From NCBI RefSeq assembly GCF_000499385.1, contig NW_013654620.1:2501-17335 (forward strand): a stretch of DNA of 14,835 nt, read 5' to 3'. A program made the position numbers and the translations under genes. Origin of the DNA: Eimeria necatrix (lineage: Eukaryota > Apicomplexa > Conoidasida > Eucoccidiorida > Eimeriidae). Under the pieces are notes generated by a model that saw only the letters and a program-made list of their open reading frames with translations, did no database searches and had not been told where the DNA came from. Shown here piece after piece: positions 8,112 through 14,835 of the stretch; the stretch's first letter is position 1, and each line of letters starts with the position of its first letter.

Positions 8112-8125
8112 GGTGTACGTACACC
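8112..8125. promoter_or_regulatory. GGTGTACGTACACC perfect palindrome abutting the VAP start codon, site 7
   Basis: A perfect 14-bp palindrome whose last base touches the A of the VAP ATG. This position suggests a core-promoter, transcription-start or 5'-UTR element. The binding factor is unknown. Confidence 0.6.
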
Positions 8126-8130
8126 TGGAC

Positions 8131-8131
<1 letters not shown>

Positions 8132-8173
<42 letters not shown>
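8132..8173. repeat. Pure (CAG)14 tract upstream of VAP
   Basis: It lies 20 bp upstream of the VAP ATG, beyond the palindrome. On the VAP sense strand it is CTG. Confidence 0.9.
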
Positions 8174-8175
<2 letters not shown>

Positions 8176-8218
8176 GCAGCACCCGCAGCAGAAGTGTGCA
8201 CGCAGCAGCAAACGCCCT

Positions 8219-8535
8219 TCAAATGGCCCTGACGATTGGTGCAGCAGCAAATCCAAAGAAAAATAAACTCCTCGCAGCGCAGAGGCCCCGTGAACGGCGG
8301 CTCTGCTGCTGCTGCTGCTGCTGCTGCGTGCGGCTGCTGCTGCTGCTGCTGCTGCGCTGCTGCTGCTGCACAGACCGAGCCACAAACTCGCTTTCTGCTG
8401 CTTCCAACTCCTTTTTGCTGCTAACTGAAATTGGACTTCTCAAGTCAAGAAAGTTTTCAGCGCCAGAAAAGAAAAGAGACAGCAGCAACCCCGGGAGCTG
8501 CAGCAGCTGCTGCTGCCAGCAGCGTGAGGGCTGGG

Positions 8536-8573
<38 letters not shown>

Positions 8574-8675
8574 CCCGCGCTGCTGCTGCTCACTGCCCAC
8601 CTGCAGCAGCAACTGCCCATCTCAAAGCTCAAAAACTCCAAAATATTCCTTTTAATGTCTTTAGCTGCTTTTTCG

Positions 8676-8712
<37 letters not shown>

Positions 8713-8749
8713 TCCTGAACTCCCCGCCGTGCTGCTGCGGCGGCTGCAT
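8219..8749 (-). CDS. Unidentified short protein, upstream of and co-oriented with VAP
   Basis: ATG at 8749 lies 2 bp downstream of palindrome site 8, the same arrangement as VAP. The uninterrupted frame gives 176 residues: MQPPQQHGGEFRR, poly-Gln, REKAAKDIKRNILEFLSFEMG, poly-Ala/Leu, SPISVSSKKELEAAESEFVA, then Ser and Gln runs and a stop at 8219. A 162-bp intron can be proposed (donor CTGCAG|GTGGGC at 8600, acceptor CTTGAG before 8438, after a C/T-rich stretch). It keeps the frame and gives about 122 residues. The two unique segments look helical and charged, like real protein, but I do not recognise a family. The stop lies 108 bp from the VAP ATG. Whether it is expressed cannot be seen. Confidence 0.4.
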
Positions 8750-8751
8750 CG

Positions 8752-8765
8752 TGTGTATGTACACC
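8752..8765. promoter_or_regulatory. Palindromic motif family, site 8 (TGTGTATGTACACC), 2 bp before an ATG
   Basis: One mismatch from the consensus. On the minus strand it reads GGTGTACATACACA, then CG and the ATG of the short gene at 8749. Confidence 0.55.
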
Positions 8766-8888
8766 CGAGCAGCAGCAGCAGCAGCAGCAGCAAAGTAGAA
8801 GCAGCAGCAGCTGCTGCGGCTGCTGAAAAGAATAAAAGTTTTGTTTTGATTTATTTTCAGAAAATAAACCCAAAAGGGTCCTTTTTCC

Positions 8889-8902
8889 GGTGTACAGACA
8901 CC
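8889..8902. promoter_or_regulatory. Palindromic motif family, site 9 (GGTGTACAGACACC)
   Basis: Lies 140 bp upstream of the short minus-strand gene's ATG. Between the two is a T-rich stretch ending TTTTCAG on the minus strand, so a 5'-UTR intron is possible. Confidence 0.45.
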
Positions 8903-8949
8903 CCAATCTCGCAGCAGGGGGGCTGCGCCGCTCCGGGTCGAAGCAAAGA

Positions 8950-9309
8950 CTTATAAGTTGAAAATAATTAATTTAATTAATTTATTTTATTTATTTTAAT
9001 TTAATTGCCATTTCTGCTGCTGCAAAGCCTCGTGCTGCAGCAGCAAACGGACCAGTGGTCACTGCGCGCTGCTGGGGTGTACGTACACCCCGCGCTGCAG
9101 CAGCACTTCTTTTCTCTGCAGCAAAACCAATTCTGCAAAGACAAATAAATAAAACGAATTAAATGAATTAAATAAATAAAACAAATTAAATAAATTAAAT
9201 AAATTAAATATTTAAAATAAAATAAAACACATAAATGCTATAAATGTGTAAACGGGAGCAAGTACAGCCATCAGTAAGACATACACACATGTATTAATAT
9301 ATTTATTTA
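8950..9309. other. Intergenic stretch with CAG patches and AT-rich repeats, no gene seen
   Basis: AT-only sequence at 8958-9007, a GC-richer patch 9008-9140 that holds palindrome site 10, then AAATTAAATAAATTAAAT repeats to about 9230. No supported open frame. Confidence 0.5.
9076..9089. promoter_or_regulatory. GGTGTACGTACACC palindrome, site 10 (18 bp when extended)
   Basis: Identical to site 7 and extends to a perfect 18-bp palindrome, GGGGTGTACGTACACCCC, at 9074-9091. No start codon is close on either side. Confidence 0.55.
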
Positions 9310-9347
9310 TTTATGTATATATTTAGTTTATTTATTTGTTTATTTGT

Positions 9348-9386
<39 letters not shown>

Positions 9387-9468
9387 TTTTGAAGTTTAAG
9401 ATAATATATTTTGCATTTATAAATGCATCTTTGGATTGTTTTGGCTTCGACAAAAAGGAGCAAATCGG

Positions 9469-9482
9469 GGTGTACATACACT
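9469..9482. promoter_or_regulatory. Palindromic motif family, site 11 (GGTGTACATACACT)
   Basis: One mismatch from consensus. It lies in copy 1 of the 590-bp duplication. Confidence 0.45.
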
Positions 9483-9506
9483 CGAAAATAAAAAAGCAAA
9501 AAACTC

Positions 9507-9899
9507 TTAAGACCAGTTCTGCTCTGCAGCAGCAAAGGGGGCCCCCCGCTGCTGCTGGGGGCCCCCCAAGGCAGCAGGGGCCCCTGCGGCTTGCTGCTGC
9601 AGCAACGCATGCAGCAGCAGCAAATCCATTGCTGCCAACGGCTGCAGCAGGGGGCCCCCTCCGTCCCATTTCGGCTTCACAGAGGGTACTATCCTTCCTT
9701 GGGGGCCCCCAGTAGGGGGGCCCCTGTCTTGGGGGGCCCCCCTTGGGGGCCCCCTGTCTTGGGGGGCCCCCTGTCTTGGGGGGCCCCCTTGGGGGGGCCC
9801 CCCTTTGGGGGCCCCCCTGTGGGCCTGCATGTATTGAATAGCTGCCCATGCAATCATTGCAGCATTATCGTTGCACAGAGAAGCAGCAGGAACTACAAG
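9507..9899 (-). pseudogene. Duplicated 3'-terminal TsaD coding segment (orphan copy)
   Basis: The minus-strand frame repeats the C-terminal end of the neighbouring gene from VVPAASLCNDNAAMIAW through the GGPP-rich insert and VPSVKPKWDGG to a stop at 9507. It lacks everything upstream and has no visible 3' splice site at its break. It could at most act as an alternative terminal exon or 3' UTR, and is most simply a pseudo-exon left by the tandem duplication. Confidence 0.75.
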
Positions 9900-9937
9900 T
9901 TTATGTATATATTTAGTTTATTTATTTGTTTATTTGT

Positions 9938-9976
<39 letters not shown>

Positions 9977-10489
9977 TTTTGAAGTTTAAGATAATATATT
10001 TTGCATTTATAAATGCATCTTTGGATTGTTTTGGCTTCGACAAAAAGGAGCAAATCGGGGTGTACATACACTCGAAAATAAAAAAGCAAAAAACTCTTAA
10101 GACCAGTTCTGCTCTGCAGCAGCAAAGGGGGCCCCCCGCTGCTGCTGGGGGCCCCCCAAGGGTCGTCCCCGGGGACGCGCTTGCTGCTGCAGCAACGCAT
10201 GCAGCAGCAGCAAATCCATTGCTGCCAACGGCTGCAGCAGGGGGCCCCCTCCGTCCCATTTCGGCTTCACAGAGGGTACTATCCTTCCTTGGGGGCCCCC
10301 AGTAGGGGGGCCCCTGTCTTGGGGGGCCCCCCTTGGGGGCCCCCTGTCTTGGGGGGCCCCCTGTCTTGGGGGGCCCCCTTGGGGGGGCCCCCCTTTGGGG
10401 GCCCCCCTGTGGGCCTGCATGTATTGAATAGCTGCCCATGCAATCATTGCAGCATTATCGTTGCACAGAGAAGCAGCAGGAACTACAAG
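9900..10489. repeat. 590-bp tandem direct duplication, copy 2
   Basis: Second copy, contiguous with the body of the TsaD gene. The only difference from copy 1 is 10162-10178, where every one of 17 consecutive bases is the complement of the matching base at 9572-9588. Confidence 0.95.
10059..10072. promoter_or_regulatory. Palindromic motif family, site 12 (GGTGTACATACACT)
   Basis: Exact duplicate of site 11, 590 bp away, carried by the tandem duplication. It lies just beyond the TsaD stop codon. Confidence 0.45.
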
Positions 10490-10501
10490 ACGCTGCACAC
10501 C

Positions 10502-10581
<80 letters not shown>

Positions 10582-10687
10582 AAGAGCCGCAGTAGCACCA
10601 GAACGCTGGGAGAAACTGGAAGAGAGGATTGGCTCCAGGCTGGCCGAAGGGAGCAGTCCCCAGGCTGCTGCTGCTGCTGCTGCCAAC

Positions 10688-10721
<34 letters not shown>

Positions 10722-10803
10722 AGCCACTGCGACTGTCCCGGCAGCAGCAAATCAAACCGCCTGCATTCACGCGTAGTGGTGCCCGTGTGGTCCCTGCGAT
10801 CCC

Positions 10804-10848
<45 letters not shown>

Positions 10849-11043
10849 GCGCCCGTGAGGGTACAGCAGCAGCAGCAGCAGCAGCCAAAAGAGCTGCAGG
10901 TATGCAGAGGGGCCCCTCAGCAGCAACGGGGGCCCCCCCAGCAGTTGTGCTGCAGCAAAAGGAGACAAAAGAAGAAACAGGAATGCGAAATGCCAAATAG
11001 TCGGAGACAGAAAAACGGTCAATTAGCGCTCGCAGGGCCTCTC

Positions 11044-11099
<56 letters not shown>

Positions 11100-11269
11100 G
11101 GTGGGCCTGAAAGGATGAGGAGGGGCCGCCTCTGGACGAGCTTCGCGAGGCGCTTCTTGAGGGCAGCAAACTCGCGCTGCTGCTGCTGTTGCTGCTGCTG
11201 GCTGTCCGCGCGCTGCTGCAGCAGCTGCAGCACTTGCTGCTGCAGTTCCCGATTACGAGCAACTCCTGG

Positions 11270-11309
<40 letters not shown>

Positions 11310-11588
11310 CTCTGCAAAGGTCAGTGTAGCAGCGTGTTTAACGTCTGCGAAGCAGCCAGCAACTACCACGAATCGTGCAGCAGCAACGGCAGCAGCAGCA
11401 ACTGCTGCAGCAGCAACAGCAACTGCTGCAGCAGCAGCAGCAGCTGCTGCAGTTGCAGCAGGTGATTCGAGCGCTGCCTGGCTGCTAATAGTTGCAGAGT
11501 TGCGCTGCAGGCCCACACACGGTGCCAGCATCAGCAGCAGCAGCCACGGAAGCAGCAGCAGCAGCAGAAAGAGCAGCAGCAGCAGCAA

Positions 11589-11624
<36 letters not shown>

Positions 11625-12282
11625 TCACCGCCCACTAGGGCGAGGGTTTTAATCTCTGGTATAAATTCAGTCAGCCAAAGGGCTTGCGAAAGGCGGCGGG
11701 ACACGGGGTAGAAAAGGCCTGAGCAGCAGCAGCACAAGTAGCTAGCTAGCTAGCTAGCTAGCTAGCTAGCCAGTCAGTTGGCTAGCTAGCTAGTCAGTTA
11801 GCTAGCTGGTTAGTTAACTGGACTTTTAGCTAGCCAGTTAGATAGCTAGCCAGCTCGCCAGCCAGCTAGCTGGCTAGCTAACTAGCTAGCCAGAGAGCTA
11901 GCCAACTAGCTAGCCAGAGAGCTAGCCAACTAGCCAGCCAGGTAGCTAGCTAGCTAGCTAGCTAGCTAGCCAGCTAGCTAGCCAACTAGCTGGCGAGCTA
12001 GATAGCTCCCCAGCTAGCCAGGCAGCTGGCTAGCCAGCTACCTAGATAGCTAGATAGCTAGCTAGCTAGAGAGCTAGCTAGCTAACTAGCCAGCTAGCTA
12101 GCTAGCTAGCTAGCCAGCTAGCTAGCTAGCTGGCCGAAGCTACTTACAGTCTTGAATGTATTTGGCAAGGGCCCTCTGAGTGGAAAGAGATGGGGGGCCC
12201 CCGGGGGCCCCCTGAGACTTCAAAAGGCGACTGAGGTGGGCCTTTAGGCCTGAGAAGCTGCAGCAAACCGCAGACGCAGCAA

Positions 12283-12340
<58 letters not shown>

Positions 12341-12916
12341 TGGGGTGGGGTGGGGTGCAACGGGGGAGAGAGCAGCAGCAGCAGCAGAAAGATGGATCGA
12401 GGGAAGAAAATAAAAGTAGAAAATAAAAATAAAAAAAAAAGAAATAAAAAGAAATAAAAAAGAAATAAAAAAGAAATAAAAATAAAAATAAATAAATAAA
12501 AGTGAAAAGATAAAAGAGATAATGAAGCTGAGGAGGGGAGAAAAGAAGAAACAAAAAACAAAAAGAAGCAAAAAGCAAAAAGAGAAATAAATAAAAAAGA
12601 AATAAAAGATAAAATGAAACAAAAATAAAAGATAAAAGATGTAAAAAGAAACAAAAATAAAATTAAGTTAAAAATGAAATAAATAGGAATAAAAAGAAGC
12701 AAAAAAGACAAAATGAAACAAAAGAAGAAATAAAAGAATATCAAAAAAGAGAAAAAAAGAAAATAAAAAAGAAACAAAAATAAACAAAATGAATTAAAAG
12801 AAATAAAAAGAAATGAAGAAATAAAACAAAATTCAAAGAAATAAAAGAAATAGAAGGAATAAAAGAAACAGAAAAAAAGAAATGAAAAGAAATAAAAGGA
12901 ATAAAAGAAATAGAAA

Positions 12917-12991
<75 letters not shown>

Positions 12992-13165
12992 GAAATAAAA
13001 AGAAATTAAAAAAATAAATAAATAAAAAGAAATTAAAAAAATAAAAAAAAAGAATTACCTGAAGTCCAGACTTCGAGTCTGGTGAGAAGGAGGGGCTTTT
13101 GGCAGCAGCAGCAAATTGTCTGCTGCAGCAGAAGCAGCAAGAGCCTCCAGATACGCGCCACCACT

Positions 13166-13221
<56 letters not shown>

Positions 13222-13324
13222 GTTGCTGCTGGCGTTGCTGCTGCTGCTGCTGCTGGTGCAGTTGCTGCTCCTGGCGCTGCGGGTGCTGGTGCTGCAGCCG
13301 TTGCGTTTGCTGCTGCTGCTGCAC

Positions 13325-13381
<57 letters not shown>

Positions 13382-14108
13382 AGCAGCAAGGGCCCGCAGC
13401 TGCCTCGCAGCTTTGTCCAGGGCCTCCCCAAGGGCATCATCTTGGGTCTCCCCGAGGGTCACCAGGCGGAAAGGAAGGGGGGCCCCCGGCTCGGGGGGCC
13501 CCCCCTCTGGGGGCCCCTCTGGGGGCCCCTCTGGGGTCCCCTCTGGGGGCCCCCCCTCTGGGGGCCCCTCTGGGGGCCCCTCTGGGGTCTCCTCAGGGGG
13601 CCCCTCAGGGGGCCCCTCTGGGGGCCCCTCTGGGGGCCCCTCGGGGGGGCCCCCCTCAGCGAAGGGGGCCCCCCAGTACCCAGGGGGCCCCCCAGCGCTG
13701 CCCCGGGGGCCCCCGGGGCCCCTGGGGGCCCCCACCTGGCAAAAGTGCTGCTGCGACCTTTGCTGCGCCTCCAGCCAAACCCTTGGGGGGGCCCCCCGGG
13801 GGCCCCCGGGGGCACGGGGGCCCCCTGGGGGCCCCCCAGGAGGGGGGCCCCCGGGGGGCCCCCCAGCCAGGGGGCCCCCAGAGGGGGCCCCCTCAGCAGC
13901 AGCAGGGGCCCTAAGGGGCCCCCCGAGGGGCAGCAGCTCTTTAGACAAAAGAAAAGAGAATTGAGAATGGCCTCCAGACAGCAGCAGCAGCAGCAGCGGC
14001 TCCGTGGGAAGCACTTTTGCTGCTGCAGCAGCAGCAGCAGCAGCTGCTGCTGCTGCTGCTGTTCCTGCCTCTGCCGCCTCGGAATCTTCAAGTGCTGCTG
14101 CAGTTGCC

Positions 14109-14141
<33 letters not shown>

Positions 14142-14473
14142 GTACAACTGCTCTCCATAGAGGCCCCCTGGCTGGTGGGGGCCCCCTCTTCCCTAGGGGC
14201 CCCCGGGGCCCCCAGAAGCCCCCCGCGGCCCCCCAAAGGCCTCCCGGGGGCCCCCTTGGGGGCCCCCAAGGGGGCCCCCTTGGGGGCCCCCAGGGGGGCC
14301 CCCCGGGGGGCCCCCAGGGGGGCCCCCCTTGGCCTGTTTGGCAGCAAGTAAAGAGAGGCCCCCGGAAGACTTGTGCTGAAGGCGTGGCCCTGGAGGTGGT
14401 GGACCCCCACAAGGGTGGGGGGCCCCCTGGCAGCAAGAATGCGTTTTTGCACAGCTGCCATTGCTGCTGCCTT

Positions 14474-14537
<64 letters not shown>

Positions 14538-14835
14538 AGCAGGCGGCGAAAGGCGCAGCGTAAATGCCACGAGGGGTCTATGCCTAGGGGCGTTTTGCCG
14601 GGGCCCGGGGGCCCCCCGGGGGGCCCCTGGGGGCCCCCCTGGTGGAACTTCTCTGGGGCAAATGGGGGCCCCTGTGGGGCCCCCAGGGCCTCCCCAAGGA
14701 CTTCATCATAAGCAGCAGAAAGCAGCAAATTAAAAGGCACTAGAGGGTCTTTGCTGCACTTTGAAATGTCCCCTCTGGGGGCCCCCAGGGGGGGGCCCCC
14801 CAGGGGGGGGCCCCCCAGGGGGGGGGCCCCCAGGG
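10097..14835 (-). CDS. tsaD: TsaD/Qri7-type tRNA N6-adenosine threonylcarbamoyltransferase, 5' partial
   Basis: This enzyme transfers threonylcarbamoyl from TC-AMP to A37 of ANN-decoding tRNAs. Exons 14835-13059 (open at the window edge), 12257-12148, 11718-11629 and 11265-10097 join in phase. Donors are GTAATT, GTAAGT and GTGAGT; acceptors end CTGCAG, GCTCAG and TTCCAG. Motifs in order: LVGVHHLQGHAFST with the metal-binding His-x3-His (14384-14401), SGGHSQF (13967-13978), LGETQDDALGEALDKAARQL (13397-13456), SLDF|SFSGLK across intron 1, LALVGG|GVARNREL across intron 3, LCNDNAAMIAW with the metal Asp (10454-10465), and a C-terminal VKPKWD (10253-10270). HH-x-x-GH, SGGH and C-x-DN are the bacterial/organellar type rather than cytosolic Kae1, so it is probably the apicoplast or mitochondrial enzyme. 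E. coli TsaD has 337 residues; this model exceeds 1,040 without its N-terminus, the excess being Gln, Ala, Ser and GGPP-type repeats. Some repeat segments in the first and last exons could be unrecognised introns. Any targeting peptide lies outside the window. Confidence 0.9.
10503..10580. repeat. Long CTG tract (26 triplets, one TTG interruption)
   Basis: In the TsaD reading frame on the minus strand it encodes a Ser run directly before the exon part containing LVVPAASLCNDN. Confidence 0.9.
11045..11098. repeat. Pure (CTG)18 tract in TsaD exon 4
   Basis: Fifty-four bases, read as poly-Gln in the TsaD frame. Similar CTG runs at 10664-10721 and 10805-10848 encode Gln or Ala/Ser in the same frame. 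Confidence 0.9.
11266..11628 (-). other. TsaD intron 3
   Basis: The donor GTGAGT follows GTGGGCG and the acceptor is TTGCTTCCAG. Splicing joins G|GA to give LVGGVARNREL, the expected GGVAxN motif. The intron begins with CTG repeats immediately after the donor and holds several more CTG/GCA runs. Confidence 0.85.
11719..12147 (-). other. TsaD intron 2
   Basis: Donor GTAAGT and acceptor GCTGCTGCTCAG. Joining gives QDC-LFYPVSRRLSQALW. It is filled almost entirely by a GCTA microsatellite. Confidence 0.85.
11739..12132. repeat. Degenerate (GCTA)n microsatellite, about 394 bp
   Basis: GCTA units with variants such as CCAG, GTTA, GAGA and GATA. The unit core GCTAGC is palindromic, so both strands look alike. 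It lies between exons 2 and 3 of TsaD, ending 20 bp from the 3' splice site on one side and about 15 bp from the donor on the other. Confidence 0.9.
12337..12357 (+). other. GGGGT x3 run, possible G-quadruplex
   Basis: GGTGGGGTGGGGTGGGGTG gives four G-runs separated by single T bases, directly beside the CTG tract in intron 1 of TsaD. Confidence 0.5.
12400..13050. repeat. AAATAAAAG / GAAATAAAA purine tract
   Basis: About 650 bp of almost pure A/G with scattered T, with an exact ~9-bp period (AAAAGAAAT) near 12910-12990. On the TsaD sense strand it is a giant polypyrimidine stretch in intron 1. Phe-rich minus-strand open frames here are artefacts. Confidence 0.8.
13169..13381. repeat. CTG array: (CTG)17, interrupted middle, (CTG)18
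   Basis: Pure runs at 13169-13219 and 13328-13381 flank a varied Gln-coding middle. In the TsaD frame the whole block is a Gln-rich insertion of about 70 residues, between DKAARQL and GGAYLEALA, which are adjacent in ordinary family members. Confidence 0.9.
13478..13922. repeat. GGGGGCCCCC palindrome array inside TsaD coding sequence
   Basis: Mostly 12-bp units of the type CTCTGGGGGCCC. In the TsaD frame they read EGPP/GGPP repeats, inserted between the SGGH motif and the LGETQDD motif. Related arrays lie at 14158-14331, 14419-14429 and 14597-14835. Confidence 0.9.
14477..14536. repeat. Pure (CTG)20 tract in TsaD exon 1
   Basis: Read as poly-Gln in the TsaD frame, between the segment TPLGIDPSWHLRCAFRRLL and AAVQKRILAARGPPTLVGVHH. 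Confidence 0.9.

Larger units (their letters stand above)
9310..9899. repeat. 590-bp tandem direct duplication, copy 1
   Basis: Identical base for base to 9900-10489 except for one block, 9572-9588. It contains a (TTTA)n run, palindrome site 11, GGGGGCCCCC clusters and, on the minus strand, a second copy of the last part of the TsaD gene: the CNDN motif at 9864-9875 and VKPKWD at 9663-9680. The duplicated exon here is cut at its 5' side: it starts inside LVVPAA with AT-rich DNA in place of a 3' splice site, so it is probably a non-functional exon remnant. Confidence 0.95.
12258..13058 (-). other. TsaD intron 1
   Basis: Donor CTTCAG|GTAATT after codons for SLDF; acceptor GTTTGCTGCAG before SFSGLKAH. 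Splicing restores the DFSFSGLK motif. On the sense strand the intron is T/C-rich through most of its length, then carries a CAG tract near the acceptor. Confidence 0.9.

Noticed and set aside
8091..8798. A 235-residue plus-strand open frame over the region upstream of VAP
   Set aside because: Mostly Ser, Cys, Ala and Leu runs from the repeats. The minus strand has better unique segments, VAP exon 1 overlaps it, and the palindrome-ATG arrangement supports the minus strand.
9591..9989. Plus-strand GGPP-rich open frame, repeated at 10181-10723
   Set aside because: Antisense of the duplicated TsaD C-terminal exon. The similarity between the two copies comes from the 590-bp duplication.
10490..10502. 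GGGGTGTGCAGCGTC on the minus strand as another palindrome-family site
   Set aside because: Only the GGTGT half is present and it falls in the TsaD coding exon. The match is too weak to include.
11531..11737. Separate minus-strand Leu/Cys-rich gene
   Set aside because: Its unique part is TsaD exon 3, and the rest is intron 3 repeat sequence.
12140..12777. Phe/Leu-rich membrane-protein frames on the minus strand
   Set aside because: They come from translating the T/C-rich intron 1 of TsaD. Only the SFSGLK exon at 12148-12257 is supported.
13082..14563. A 493-residue plus-strand open frame opposite the TsaD exon
   Set aside because: CTG and GGGGGCCCCC repeats lack stop codons in all frames, so long open frames arise on both strands. 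The plus frame shows no conserved motif, whereas the minus frame carries the ordered TsaD motifs.

Overview
The window looks like nuclear DNA of a coccidian apicomplexan, most likely an Eimeria species. The evidence is (i) very dense CAG/CTG trinucleotide tracts, many inside open frames and read as runs of Ala, Ser, Gln, Leu or Cys (the homopolymeric amino-acid repeats known from Eimeria), (ii) intron-containing genes with GT-AG borders, and (iii) long AT-only spacers alternating with GC-rich repeat blocks. No bacterial gene organisation, rRNA, tRNA, CRISPR array or transposase was seen. The species cannot be named from the sequence alone.

Layout. 1-1060 is AT-rich satellite-like DNA (a 27-bp and a ~90-bp tandem repeat). 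1440-2725 (+) holds an unidentified gene for a small multi-pass membrane protein. 3010-3557 is a block of 21-bp and 51-bp higher-order CAG repeats that may be the last exon of a minus-strand gene. 3600-5570 is AT-only DNA whose strand composition flips near 4915. 5580-5984 is a Gln/Ala-repeat open frame. 6201-6475 is a non-coding cluster of GGGGGCCCCC palindromes. 7064-8111 (-) is a complete two-exon VAP gene (MSP domain, coiled coil, C-terminal membrane anchor). 8219-8749 (-) is an unidentified short gene just upstream of it. 9310-10489 is a perfect 590-bp tandem duplication carrying the last exon of the next gene. 10097-14835 (-) is a TsaD/Qri7-type tRNA threonylcarbamoyladenosine synthase gene, 5'-incomplete at the window edge, with four exons that can be joined in phase.

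The two recognised genes are housekeeping functions: ER membrane-contact tethering (VAP), and universal tRNA t6A37 modification, probably organellar (TsaD/Qri7 type). Nothing indicates that they act in one pathway.

The most notable signals are: a 17-base block inside the 590-bp duplication that differs between copies as an exact base-by-base complement; a catalytic enzyme whose conserved motifs stay in one frame across hundreds of residues of CAG- and GGGGGCCCCC-encoded filler; and a 14-bp palindrome family (consensus GGTGTACRTACACC, about 12 sites), two of which directly abut predicted start codons.
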